Source: Phytoactinopolyspora halotolerans
GTDB lineage: Bacteria > Actinomycetota > Actinomycetes > Jiangellales > Jiangellaceae
DNA: 64,000 nt
Assembly (NCBI RefSeq): GCF_010550675.1
Contig: NZ_JAAGOA010000014.1
Location: 124,001-188,000, forward strand
Direction of reading: 5' to 3'
Part shown: positions 1 to 8,275 of the stretch, piece by piece
Layout: every line of letters starts with the position of its first letter
Position numbering within the stretch: the stretch's first letter is position 1
Program-made: the position numbers and the translations under genes
Notes under the pieces: model-generated
Told to the model about the DNA's origin: nothing
The model's database searches: none
What the model saw: only the letters and a program-made list of their open reading frames with translations

Positions 1-1196
1 CCGCCCAGGCACTCCAGCGCCTCGGCGACGACGTTCGGGGTGCGTTTGCAGACCCAGAACTTCGCCAACGGCAATCCGATCCGCCGCAGCGCCCGCTCGT
101 GCGGATCGTCGGCCCGGTCGACCGACGACGCGAGACGGATGGCCAGCGCCGTGGCGGCCTCGGACTCGACGGCGAGATCGGCCAGCACGGCCTGCATCAG
201 CGGCGCGTCGTCCAGCTTGGTGCCGAACGCGCTGCGGTGCGCCGCATGCCAGCAGGCCTCCGCGACGGCCCGGCGCATCAGGGCGGCCGAGCCGAGGGTG
301 CAGTCCAGGCGGGTGGCCGCGACCATCTCGATGATCGTGGCGACGCCGCGTCCTTCCTCGCCGAGCCGCCGGCCCCAGGCGGCGTCGAGCTCGATCTCCG
401 CTGATGCGTTGGCCCGATTGCCCAGCTTGTCCTTCAATCGTTGCAGCGCGATCGCGTTGCGTGTGCCGTCCTCCAGCATCCGGGGCACCACGAAGCAGGT
501 GAGCCCGCCGGGAGCCTGCGCCAGCATGAGGAAGACGTCGTTCATCGGTGCGGAGCAGAACCATTTGTGGCCTGTCAGCCGGTACCAGCCGTCGGTCGCC
601 GGAGCGGCCGCCGTGGTGTTGGCTCGGACGTCCGAGCCGCCCTGTTTCTCCGTCATCGCCATACCCGCCAGCGCGCCCGCCTTCGCCCCGGCGGGGCGCA
701 ACCCGAAGTCGTAGGTGGTCGACGTCAGCCGCGGCTCCCAGACGGCCGCGAGCTCCGGGTCCATGCGCAACGCGGGCACGGCCGCGTACGTCATCGATAT
801 CGGACACATATGCGCGGCCTCGACCTGGCTCCAGATCAGGAAACCGGTGGCGCGGGTGGCATGCGAGCCGGGGACTGAGCTGCCCCAGCCGCCGCTCTGC
901 AGGTGATGGTCGACGGCGGTTTCCATCAGACGATGCCACGACGGGTGGAAGTCGACCTCGTCGATGCGGTGGCCGAAGCGATCGTGGGTGCGCAGCGCGG
1001 GTGGGTAGGCGTCGGCCTCCCGCGCCCACCGCTGCGCCTCGGCCGACCCTGCCTTGGTTCCCAACGCGTGCATGCGGACCAGCTCGTCCTGATCGCCGTG
1101 CCGGTTGAACGCCTCGACGAGCGCGGCGTCGGCGGCGAAGACGTCGTAATCGGCCAAGGGAGGCGGCTGGTTGGTGACCTGGTGGGTGGTGCGCAC
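1..1196 (-). CDS. AidB-like acyl-CoA dehydrogenase (3' end outside window)
   Basis: A flavin-dependent acyl-CoA dehydrogenase of the AidB/isovaleryl-CoA dehydrogenase branch. The visible 398 codons begin with THQVTNQPPPLADYDVF, the characteristic AidB N-terminus, followed by the acyl-CoA dehydrogenase core with GMAMTEKQGGSDVRANTT (FAD/substrate-binding motif) and TGHKWFCSAPMNDVFLML. AidB proteins are about 540 residues, so roughly the last quarter lies beyond position 1. The GTG at 1196 is chosen because the family N-terminus starts there; the frame stays open upstream, so an earlier start is possible. E. coli AidB protects DNA from alkylation, but the substrate of this homologue cannot be inferred. 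It is divergent from the small membrane protein at 1302. Confidence 0.88.
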   Translation of the reverse strand, partial: MRTTHQVTNQPPPLADYDVFAADAALVEAFNRHGDQDELVRMHALGTKAGSAEAQRWAREADAYPPALRTHDRFGHRIDEVDFHPSWHRLMETAVDHHLQSGGWGSSVPGSHATRATGFLIWSQVEAAHMCPISMTYAAVPALRMDPELAAVWEPRLTSTTYDFGLRPAGAKAGALAGMAMTEKQGGSDVRANTTAAAPATDGWYRLTGHKWFCSAPMNDVFLMLAQAPGGLTCFVVPRMLEDGTRNAIALQRLKDKLGNRANASAEIELDAAWGRRLGEEGRGVATIIEMVAATRLDCTLGSAALMRRAVAEACWHAAHRSAFGTKLDDAPLMQAVLADLAVESEAATALAIRLASSVDRADDPHERALRRIGLPLAKFWVCKRTPNVVAEALECLG

Positions 1197-1301
1197 CTCA
1201 CCACCGTAGCCCGACGGGACGCGGCCGGACAGCGTCAAACGCCAGCTGGTGGGTACCGGCGGGGGAGAACTGATCGCTCATTGAGCGGATCTGGAGGAGA
1301 G

Positions 1302-1490
1302 ATGTTGAAGATCGCGCTGTTACTGCTTTTGCTCGCGCTGCTCATCGGCGGATTCGGGTTGGCGATCGAAGCCGTGCGCTGGATGCTCATCATCGCCGTC
1401 GTCGTGCTGCTCGCCAGTGCGGTCGCCGGCTATGTCGGGCAACGCGGAAATGCGAAGAACACCTCCGACGGGCCCGGGCCGACGCCGTAG
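1302..1490 (+). CDS. Small two-helix membrane protein
   Basis: A 62-residue hydrophobic protein. Residues 1-22 and about 27-46 form two membrane helices separated by a short EAVRW turn, and a polar tail (GQRGNAKNTSDGPGPTP) follows. A strong GGAGGAG Shine-Dalgarno sequence lies just upstream of the ATG. Similar tiny hydrophobic proteins are common in actinomycetes next to stress genes, and here a manganese catalase follows 100 bp downstream. No function is assigned. Confidence 0.7.
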   Translation: MLKIALLLLLLALLIGGFGLAIEAVRWMLIIAVVVLLASAVAGYVGQRGNAKNTSDGPGPTP

Positions 1491-1560
1491 AGGCGTCTTC
1501 GTCTCTGGGCGCAAGAACTTCGCATATGGGTCGTAGTCGGACGGCGCGGGCGGGGTAATG

Positions 1561-1580
1561 CTGGCGGAACGTTACGCCAG
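1561..1580 (+). promoter_or_regulatory. Hairpin abutting the catalase ribosome binding site
   Basis: CTGGCG (1561-1566) pairs with CGCCAG (1575-1580) across an 8-nt loop and directly touches the AGGAGG Shine-Dalgarno (1581-1586) of the manganese catalase gene. It could affect translation or mRNA stability; this is inference from position only. Confidence 0.35.
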
Positions 1581-1591
1581 AGGAGGCAAGG

Positions 1592-2473
1592 ATGTTCTTT
1601 CACCGGCAAGAGCTCCAGCATCGTGCCAAGCCCGACCGCCCGGACGCGGTCTATGCGCGCAAGCTACAAGAGGTGCTAGGCGGCCAGTACGGCGAGATCA
1701 CCGTGGCGATGCAGTACGGGTTCCAATCCTGGAACGCGCACATTCCCGGCAAGTACCGGGACCTGCTGTTCGGTATCGGTGCCGAGGAATTCGGTCACGT
1801 GGAGATGCTCGCGACCATGATCGCGCAGCTGCTGGAGAAGGCGCCGGTCGGCGTCACCGAGGACGCCGTCCAGGACGACCCGACGGTCGCGGCCGTGGTC
1901 GGCGGCATGGACGTCCAACACGCCATCGTCGCCGGCGCCGGTGCGCGGCCGGTGGACAGCAACGGCAACCCGTGGTCGGCGGCCTATGTCACCGCGAGCG
2001 GCAACATGCTCGCGGATTTCACGGCGAATGCCAACGCGGAGATGCAAGGTCGGCTGCAGGTGTCGCGGCTGTACCACATGACCGACGACGCCGGTGTGCG
2101 CGACCTGCTGTCATTCCTGATCGCACGGGACACGATGCACCAGAACCAATGGATCGCGGCCGCGCGCGAACTGCAGGAGGAAGGCGTGGAGGAACTGCCG
2201 GTGCCGAGCAACTTTCCACGTTCCGACGAGGACAGCGAGGCGGCGTACCAGTACATCAACTTCTCGAACGGCGAGCACGCCGGTGAAGGGTCGTGGGCAC
2301 GGGGTCCGACCCCGGACGGGGACGGGGAGTTCAGCTACCTGGACGAGCCGCCGGCCGGCGAGCCGATGCCGTCGCCCACCAAGCCGGATTCCCGGTTCTA
2401 CGGCACCACCAACCTGCCGAACGTCGCCGAGAAGGCGGCAGGCAAGGTCCAGGACAAGCTCAATAAGGAGTAG
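1592..2473 (+). CDS. Manganese catalase
   Basis: A 293-residue non-haem manganese catalase that dismutates hydrogen peroxide in the cytoplasm. The ferritin-like four-helix core is visible: GGQYGEITVAMQYGFQSWNAH and GAEEFGHVEMLATMIAQLLE carry the first carboxylate/His ligands of the dimanganese site, and MLADFTANANAEMQGRLQVSRLYHMTDD and FLIARDTMHQNQWIAA carry the second pair. Length and the C-terminal tail (FYGTTNLPN...) match the family. The ATG follows a near-perfect AGGAGG sequence. Its neighbours (small membrane protein, hydrolase, copper-storage protein) suggest a general stress group. Confidence 0.95.
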   Translation: MFFHRQELQHRAKPDRPDAVYARKLQEVLGGQYGEITVAMQYGFQSWNAHIPGKYRDLLFGIGAEEFGHVEMLATMIAQLLEKAPVGVTEDAVQDDPTVAAVVGGMDVQHAIVAGAGARPVDSNGNPWSAAYVTASGNMLADFTANANAEMQGRLQVSRLYHMTDDAGVRDLLSFLIARDTMHQNQWIAAARELQEEGVEELPVPSNFPRSDEDSEAAYQYINFSNGEHAGEGSWARGPTPDGDGEFSYLDEPPAGEPMPSPTKPDSRFYGTTNLPNVAEKAAGKVQDKLNKE

Positions 2474-2489
2474 CGAACTGCAGACGGGC

Positions 2490-3284
2490 ATGGCGGGCGA
2501 CGCGGATTGGGGCGGGCCGGAATTCACTGAGACCGCTGGAACGCGCATGCATGCAGCCGTCCTCGGACCGTCCGGTGCCGAGCCGGTGGTGTGCGTGCAC
2601 GGGTTAGGGGTGTCGCACCGGTACTTCGGTCCGTTCGCGCGCAGTCTCGCGCACGAGGTGCGGGTCGTCGCTCCGGACCTGCCCGGATTCGGGCGCACGG
2701 CGGCGCCGTCACGGCACGTGCTGGATGTGCGGGAACTCTCGGAGGCACTGGCGAAGTGGCTGCGGGCGACCGGCCGCGCGGGGGCGGTGATGGTGGCCAA
2801 CTCCGCGGGTTGTCAGGTGGTGGTCGATCTCGCGGCGCACGCGCCGGACCTGGTGGGGCCGGTGGTGCTCAACGGGCCCACGGTCGACCGGCACGCGCGT
2901 TCGGTGCCGCGGCAGATCGTCCGGCTGATCGCCAACGTACCGCTGGAACGTCCGTCACTCGGACTGCTCGTGGCCCGCGACTACCTCTCGTGTGGTCCAC
3001 GCCGGGTGTGGGGCACGTTCCGTTGTCTCCTGGACGATCCCGTCGAGGGAAAGCTTCCGGCCGTACAGAGCCGGGCCGTCGTCGTCCGGGGTGCTCGAGA
3101 TCCGGTCAGCTCGCGCGCCTGGGCCGCGGAGGTGGCCGGGCTGCTGCCACGCGGAAGCCTGGTAGAGGTTCCGGGCGCCGGGCACACGTTGAACTACTCC
3201 GCGCCGGAGGAACTCGCCCGCATCACCCGTGAGCTGATGCGTGACGCGGGTAACCAGACAACTCAGATGAAGGAGGAGTCATGA
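2490..3284 (+). CDS. Alpha/beta hydrolase
   Basis: A 264-residue alpha/beta-hydrolase. Visible elements are the oxyanion-hole motif VVCVHGLGVSHRYF, PDLPGFGRT, a nucleophile elbow VANSAGCQ with Ser in a slightly atypical N-S-A-G context, VVRGARDPVSS with the acid Asp, and PGAGHTLNY with the catalytic His. The substrate is unknown. The ATG at 2490 is preferred because the preceding part of the open frame overlaps the catalase gene. The stop overlaps the next start by 4 nt (ATGA), so the two are translationally coupled. Confidence 0.85.
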   Translation: MAGDADWGGPEFTETAGTRMHAAVLGPSGAEPVVCVHGLGVSHRYFGPFARSLAHEVRVVAPDLPGFGRTAAPSRHVLDVRELSEALAKWLRATGRAGAVMVANSAGCQVVVDLAAHAPDLVGPVVLNGPTVDRHARSVPRQIVRLIANVPLERPSLGLLVARDYLSCGPRRVWGTFRCLLDDPVEGKLPAVQSRAVVVRGARDPVSSRAWAAEVAGLLPRGSLVEVPGAGHTLNYSAPEELARITRELMRDAGNQTTQMKEES

Positions 3285-3739
3285 CCTACACCCGACAACT
3301 GATCGACACCTACCCGGCCGAGATCAACCTGGACCGGGCTCAGCTGGCCGAGGTGATCGACGCACTCAGTGCGTGCGCGCAGGCGTGCTCGGCCTGCGCC
3401 GATGCATGCCTGTCCGAGAGCGCGGACGCGCTGCCGCGGCTTGCCCGTTGCATCCGCGACAACCTCGACTGCGCCGACATCTGTGCCGCCACCGCCGCGG
3501 TGCTGACCCGGCAGACGGGTTACGACGCGCGGGTCACGCACGCTCAGGTGCAGGCGGCCGCGCAGGCCACCAGGACGTGCGGAGACTCCTGCGCTGAGCA
3601 TGGCGAGACACATGCGCACTGCCGGGTCTGCGAGCAGGCCTGCCGGGAGACGGAGCAGCTGCTCAAGGATCTGCTTCCGCAGGTCGAGCCGTCCGGACAG
3701 GGGCCGTCGCGGCCCAGCCAAGCCGCGCCGCAGACGTGA
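3281..3739 (+). CDS. Four-helix-bundle copper-storage protein (Csp/DUF326 type)
   Basis: A 152-residue Cys-rich helical protein. Cys pairs in CAQACSACADACLSE, CIRDNLDCADICAATAAVL, TCGDSCAEHGETHAHC and CEQACRETEQ line the inside of a four-helix bundle, the pattern of cytosolic copper-storage proteins (Csp3/DUF326) that load Cu(I) on thiolates. There is no signal peptide, so it is probably cytoplasmic. AAGGAGG lies just before the ATG, which overlaps the hydrolase stop. The mildly acidic Ser/Pro-rich last 20 residues are probably disordered. Confidence 0.9.
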   Translation: MTYTRQLIDTYPAEINLDRAQLAEVIDALSACAQACSACADACLSESADALPRLARCIRDNLDCADICAATAAVLTRQTGYDARVTHAQVQAAAQATRTCGDSCAEHGETHAHCRVCEQACRETEQLLKDLLPQVEPSGQGPSRPSQAAPQT

Positions 3740-3795
3740 GCGTCGCGTTGCGGGGGTGAGCGTCGCGCTGCGGGGGTGAGCATCGCTCAGCGCCA
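3736..3795. repeat. 20-bp tandem repeat between convergent genes
   Basis: GTGAGCGTCGCGTTGCGGGG is repeated with one change at 3756-3775, and a third, diverged partial copy runs into the end of the facing gene. The first unit contains the stop codon of the copper-storage gene. Confidence 0.7.
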
Positions 3796-5178
3796 GCTGA
3801 CCCGGCCGTCCGCCGCATAGCCCTCGACGAACGTGTCGATGTCGTCGACCCGCAGCGGGGAGGGGATCGGGAAACGGCCGGGCAGCTCGGCGAACGCCGG
3901 CTGGAAGCGGAGGCTGCTGCCCAGATCGGCCGGATAGGACCGTTCATCGACGCCGATGATCTCGCCGTGTTCGCGCGCATGCTCCTGGATGAGCTTCCGC
4001 CAGCGGTCGATACCCACCACGCCGGGGGAGCGGAGCCCTTGCGAGAACAGGTTGAGGTGGATGGTCCGGTACGGCTCCGCGTCGGCGAGATAGCCGGCGA
4101 ACTCCTGGTAGCTGGGCTCCATGTTGAATCGCAACCAGAACGGAACGACGCCCAACCGCAGGACCCACATCGGGTCCCACTGCACATAGCACTCGGCGAG
4201 CAGTCGATCGGTCGGCCGATCCAGCCGCCCGTACCACCAGCGGTGGAGATCGGCGACGAGCGGGCTGAACTCCTGTGGTTCCTCCGCCACCAGCCGCCGC
4301 ACCGTGAACCCATGCGTGTCGGCGAGTTCTCGGACCTCGGCGGACAGCGCGTCGTCGAATCCCCATTCAGCCTCCGCACGGCGCGCGTCGCTCTCGGGTG
4401 GTTCCCACACCCGGTACTCCGAGCCTTCCGCGGCCAAGTACTCGGCGATGCGTCCGCCACTGTTGTGGTACTCCTCCTCGCTGACCCCGCCAAGACAGCC
4501 GAACTGGAAGTAGGCGCGCTCGCCGACCGCGCGGCTGCGCCAGGTGCGCGTACATTCCACCTGGATCACGGTGCCGCCCGGGGCGAGCCGTTCGGCGATG
4601 AACCGGCGGAGCCGGTCGCCCAATCGGGCGCGCTTGAGCCGCATATAGGCCATGCCCTGCAGCATCGGCCGGTCCTGTGCCGGATCGTGCATGTGGTAGA
4701 CGCTGATGTCCGGGTTGTTCCGGGCCAGCAGCCGAGTGATCGGAGCCAGCCGGTCTATGGCGTCGGCTGGATCGTCCGGATGGGTGGCCCGGTCCCGTAC
4801 CGACACCAGGGTCGTCTGCGGTAGGTAGGGTGCCCCCAGCGCCGCCGCCAGATGCAGTACGGCGCCGCTCGCGGAGCCGATGACGATGACCGGGTACGGG
4901 CCGGGTCCGTACTGCTCGGTGATCCAGTGCGCGATGTCCTCGGATCGGACGTCGTGCACCCGGTGCAGCGGTACGCCTTGCTGCAGGCCCATGCCGATGT
5001 ACGCCCGGCGGCGCACGGCGTAGGGCAGCTTCGCCGCGACGTCGGCGAGCAGCGGCGAAGCGGGCCCGACCGACATGGCCCCGTGGTCCCTGCCCCGAAG
5101 GAAACGCCCGAGGGCCCGGACCATGTTCACGCCGGAATCGAAGTCGGTGTGGAATCTGGCGGCTCGCATCCGCCGCAT
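3787..5178 (-). CDS. Conserved protein of unknown function
   Basis: A 463-residue protein I cannot assign to a named family. The middle (YPVIVIGSASGAVLHLAAALGAPYLP) looks like a Rossmann-like or alpha/beta nucleotide-binding segment. The rest is rich in Trp, Arg and Tyr, with no signal peptide or membrane helices. A region around GGTVIQVECTRTWRSRAVGERAYFQFG is strongly polar and probably conserved. It lies 6 nt downstream of the SDR gene on the same strand, so it is co-transcribed with it. The ATG at 5178 gives a rather basic leader (MRRMRAARFHTDF); a start a few codons later is possible. Confidence 0.7.
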   Translation of the reverse strand: MRRMRAARFHTDFDSGVNMVRALGRFLRGRDHGAMSVGPASPLLADVAAKLPYAVRRRAYIGMGLQQGVPLHRVHDVRSEDIAHWITEQYGPGPYPVIVIGSASGAVLHLAAALGAPYLPQTTLVSVRDRATHPDDPADAIDRLAPITRLLARNNPDISVYHMHDPAQDRPMLQGMAYMRLKRARLGDRLRRFIAERLAPGGTVIQVECTRTWRSRAVGERAYFQFGCLGGVSEEEYHNSGGRIAEYLAAEGSEYRVWEPPESDARRAEAEWGFDDALSAEVRELADTHGFTVRRLVAEEPQEFSPLVADLHRWWYGRLDRPTDRLLAECYVQWDPMWVLRLGVVPFWLRFNMEPSYQEFAGYLADAEPYRTIHLNLFSQGLRSPGVVGIDRWRKLIQEHAREHGEIIGVDERSYPADLGSSLRFQPAFAELPGRFPIPSPLRVDDIDTFVEGYAADGRVSWR

Positions 5179-5184
5179 GGCCGG

Positions 5185-6450
5185 CTACCCGCGTGTCCGG
5201 CTCAGCCGGCCAGGAATATCGCGGATGCGTTGGGTCACCGGCCTTCGTAGCGGCTTGCCGAGGCGCGAACGACGGAGGGCGCCGGCGCCTTCGCGTCGCG
5301 CACGATCAAGCGGCGAGCGTCCGGGCCGTATGCGATCGAGTGTCGAGCGCCCGGGGCGTATGCGATCGAGTGTCGAGCGCCCGAACCTTGAGCGGCGCAG
5401 CGGCGAGCGGCGGAGTCTGGGCGGGCTGAACGTGGAACCGTTGATGGTCCGGCCATCCAGACGGGGCCGGCCGGACTGTTGCCGGGAGGCCAGTTGCCGC
5501 ACGGCCACCACGGCACCGCCCGCAGCCGCGGCCGTGGCGAGCCGCCGCACGGCCGTCCGTCGGCGGCCGTGCCATCCGCCCTCGGCATGGCCATCGCCGG
5601 GTTCGGCGTCGTACAGGTTGCCCGACGTCTCGCCCGCGGGGTTCTCGCGGGACAGATGCGCCCGATCCACCATCACACCCATGGCTCGCTCGACCGTGCC
5701 GGGCGCCACCTTGTGCTCCATCACCATGCTCCTCGGCACGGATCCGACGGTGACCTCCCTGCGCGGGAACCGGACCAGGTTCACGATCGCCCGCGCCACC
5801 CGTTGCGGCGAGTAGACCGGAGGCATGGCCACCGCCTCCCGGCCGGTGTAGTTGGCCGCGTGGTGGAACAACGGTGTGTCGATGGTCCCCGGCATCACGG
5901 TGCAGATGTGGATGCCGGAGGACCCCTCCAGCGCCAACTCTTGACGCAGGCTGGTACTCAGCGCGTTGATCGCCGCCTTGGACATCGAATAGGCGTGCGT
6001 GTACGGCTGCGGCACGGCGGCGACCACCGACGAGACGTTGACCAGCACGCCCCGCCCGGTACGCCGGAAGTGCGGCAGGGCCGCCCGAGCACCGTGCACG
6101 TAGCCCATGATGTTGACATCGAGCAGCCGCTGGATGTCCTCCAGCGGGGTCTCCGAGAACGGACCGAAGACCGTGACGGCCGCGTCGTTCACCCAGACGT
6201 CCAGCGAGCCGAACCGCTCGACGGCCGCCGCGGCGAGATCCTCCACCGCCGAGGCGTCGGCCACATCGCACGGCACGGCCAGCGCGTCCGCCCCGTGCGC
6301 TTCACACTCCGCCCTGGCCTGCTCCAGCGCGTCCGCGTTGCGCGCCGCCAGCACCACGGATGCACCGGCGCGGGCCAGTGCGATCGCCGTCGCCCGTCCG
6401 ATCCCGCTGGAGGCTCCGGTCACCACGGCAACCGTGTCCTTGACCCTCAT
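5185..6450 (-). CDS. SDR-family oxidoreductase with Arg-rich repeat tail
   Basis: A short-chain dehydrogenase in residues 1-250: TGASSGIGRA (NAD(P)-binding), the DVWVNDAA variant of NNAG, VSSVVAAVPQPYTHAYSMSKAA with catalytic Ser, Tyr and Lys, and PGTIDTPLF. Beyond about residue 250 comes an extension of some 150 residues without SDR character, ending in a very Arg/Ser/Pro-rich tail with tandem decapeptides (STLDRIRPGR twice, then a variant). The tail should be strongly basic and may bind nucleic acid or the membrane; this is inference. It forms an operon with the unknown gene 6 nt downstream. Confidence 0.85.
   Translation of the reverse strand: MRVKDTVAVVTGASSGIGRATAIALARAGASVVLAARNADALEQARAECEAHGADALAVPCDVADASAVEDLAAAAVERFGSLDVWVNDAAVTVFGPFSETPLEDIQRLLDVNIMGYVHGARAALPHFRRTGRGVLVNVSSVVAAVPQPYTHAYSMSKAAINALSTSLRQELALEGSSGIHICTVMPGTIDTPLFHHAANYTGREAVAMPPVYSPQRVARAIVNLVRFPRREVTVGSVPRSMVMEHKVAPGTVERAMGVMVDRAHLSRENPAGETSGNLYDAEPGDGHAEGGWHGRRRTAVRRLATAAAAGGAVVAVRQLASRQQSGRPRLDGRTINGSTFSPPRLRRSPLRRSRFGRSTLDRIRPGRSTLDRIRPGRSPLDRARREGAGALRRSRLGKPLRRPVTQRIRDIPGRLSRTRG
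5317..5376 (-). repeat. 30-bp in-frame tandem repeat coding for the SDR tail
   Basis: Two adjacent 30-bp units (5317-5346 and 5347-5376, two differences) share GTATGCGATCGAGTGTCGA; a third decayed unit follows. Each unit encodes ten residues (STLDRIRPGR), so copy-number change would keep the frame. Confidence 0.8.
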
Positions 6451-6526
6451 CTGCCCCCTCCTTCCGTCTCGTCGGCACCACTACCCGCCCGAGATCACGC
6501 CAAACAAGACGGCCCGTCCAGCGTGT

Positions 6527-6540
6527 TTGACATCTGTCAC
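6527..6540 (+). promoter_or_regulatory. Palindromic element upstream of putP
   Basis: TTGACATCTGTCAC, with dyad TGACA-TC-TGTCA, lies 160 bp before the symporter ATG. It shares the core ACATCTGT with the perfect palindrome at 9513-9528 in front of the proline genes, so it could be a second site for the same regulator or simply contain a -35 hexamer (TTGACA). Confidence 0.4.
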
Positions 6541-6699
6541 GGCACGATCCCCAGCGTTTGCGCACATGTCGGTCGTGGCCGCCGCGCCTTCTCCCTACAC
6601 TCCTCGGAATGTTCGTCCGCGTCCGGACGCGGAGGACGAGTTCGTGCCCCTGCCCGTACATCGGCGCATCACAGCGGCGCCCATTCGAACGAGGCCTAC

Positions 6700-8271
6700 A
6701 TGATCAACGTCAGCGCACCGATCGTCACCACGTTCGTCGTCTACCTGGTCGCCATGGTGGCGATCGGCATCTGGGTCTATCGCCGGACCCACGATTTCAC
6801 TGACTTCGCCCTCGGCGGCCGCAGGCTCAACGCACCGACCGCGGCGCTGTCCGCACAGGCCAGCGACATGTCCGGCTGGCTGCTCCTGGGGCTTCCGGGT
6901 GCGGTGTACGCCGCCGGGATCGGAGCGACCTGGATCGCCGTCGGACTCGCCGTCGGCACGTACCTGAACTGGAAGTTCGTCGCACCGCGGCTGCGCACCT
7001 ACACCGAGCGTGCCCGCAACGCGGTCAGCCTCTCCGCGTATCTGGAGGAACGGTTCGAGGACCGCACCCGGCTGCTGCGCATCGTGTCGGCCGCGGTGAT
7101 CGTGGTCTTCTTCACCGTGTATGTGGCCAGCGGTCTGGTCGCCGGCGGGGTGCTGTTCGAGGAGATGTTCGGGATGGACTTCGAGCTTGCGGTGACCGTC
7201 TCCGCTGTGGTGATCGTGGTCTACACGTTCCTGGGCGGTTTCCTGGCGGTCAGCCTGACCGACGCGGTTCAGGGCACGCTGATGTTCCTGGCCCTGCTGG
7301 CCATACCGATCATCGGGATCGGACTGCTGGGTGGGTTCGGAGCGCTCACCGACGCGCTCGACGACGAGAGCCCGGACCTGCTGGACATCGGGGCCGAGGC
7401 CAGCTTCGCCGACGGCACCTGGGCCGACGGCGGCTCGCTGAGCGTGGTGGCCGTCGTGTCTCTGGTGGCCTGGGGGCTCGGGTATTTCGGCCAGCCGCAC
7501 ATCCTGGCCCGGTTCATGGGCATCCGCAGCGTCGCCGACATCCCGGTCGCCCGGCGGATCGGCACCAGCTGGGTGGTGGTGACGCTGGCCGGCGCGTCCC
7601 TGGTCGGCCTGGTCGGCATCGCCGAGCTCGACGAGCCGCTGGCCAACCCGGAGACCGTCTTCATCGCGCTGACCGAGCAGATGCTCGACCCGTGGCTGGC
7701 CGGCATCATCCTGGCCGCGGTGCTGGCGGCGATCATGTCGACGGCGGACAGCCAGCTGGTGGTGTCCTCGACGGCGCTCACCGAGGACTTCTACCGGGCC
7801 TTCCTGAACCGGGAGGCGTCGAACACCACGCTGGTGTGGGTCGGCCGGCTGACCGTGACCGGGGTGGCGATCGTCGCCTACGTGATCGCCCTGGGCGGCG
7901 GGGCGGTGCTGGAGATCGTCTCGTACGCCTGGGCCGGCTTCGGAGCGGCGTTCGGGCCGGTGATCGTGCTGTCGCTGTTCTGGCCGCGGATGACCTGGGC
8001 AGGCGCGATGGCCGGCATGGTGGGCGGCGCGCTGACCGTGGTGCTCTGGGAGTACATCGACCCGCACACCGGACCGTTCGAGGGCATCTACGAGATCATT
8101 CCCGGCATCCTGGTGGCGACGGTGGCGGCGCTGCTGTTCGGCCACTACGTGGGTACGCCGCCGCAGCGACGCTGGGCCGGGGCGATGCAGGATCCCTCGG
8201 ACGACGAGCCGGCGCGCCTCGCCATGATCATCGAGGATGTGCGGGGTCATAGCCCCGCGGATCCTCGATGA
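6700..8271 (+). CDS. putP: Sodium/proline symporter
   Basis: A 523-residue sodium:solute symporter (SSS family) that imports proline with Na+. There are about 13 membrane helices. Family signatures include DFALGGRRLNAPTAALSAQASDMSGWLLLGLPG in the first helices, GYFGQPHILARFMGIRS, and AAIMSTADSQLVVSSTALTEDFYR (Na+-binding helix 8). The ATG at 6700 starts the first membrane helix; the open frame upstream has no membrane character and is not coding. The gene converges on the PucR-type regulator and belongs with proline dehydrogenase and P5C dehydrogenase downstream. A hairpin covers its stop codon. Confidence 0.95.
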   Translation: MINVSAPIVTTFVVYLVAMVAIGIWVYRRTHDFTDFALGGRRLNAPTAALSAQASDMSGWLLLGLPGAVYAAGIGATWIAVGLAVGTYLNWKFVAPRLRTYTERARNAVSLSAYLEERFEDRTRLLRIVSAAVIVVFFTVYVASGLVAGGVLFEEMFGMDFELAVTVSAVVIVVYTFLGGFLAVSLTDAVQGTLMFLALLAIPIIGIGLLGGFGALTDALDDESPDLLDIGAEASFADGTWADGGSLSVVAVVSLVAWGLGYFGQPHILARFMGIRSVADIPVARRIGTSWVVVTLAGASLVGLVGIAELDEPLANPETVFIALTEQMLDPWLAGIILAAVLAAIMSTADSQLVVSSTALTEDFYRAFLNREASNTTLVWVGRLTVTGVAIVAYVIALGGGAVLEIVSYAWAGFGAAFGPVIVLSLFWPRMTWAGAMAGMVGGALTVVLWEYIDPHTGPFEGIYEIIPGILVATVAALLFGHYVGTPPQRRWAGAMQDPSDDEPARLAMIIEDVRGHSPADPR

Positions 8272-8275
8272 TCAT
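8224..8275. terminator. Bidirectional hairpin over the putP/regulator junction
   Basis: ATGATCATCGAGGAT (8224-8238) pairs perfectly with 8261-8275, and an inner GCGGGG/CCCCGC stem closes a 6-nt loop. The hairpin contains the last codons and stop of putP (8271) and the stop of the convergent regulator (8272-8274). It probably terminates both strands; there is no T-tract. Confidence 0.75.

Noticed and set aside
40-1108. Long plus-strand open frames at the window start
   Set aside because: They are antisense to the AidB-like gene, whose minus-strand translation shows clear family motifs.
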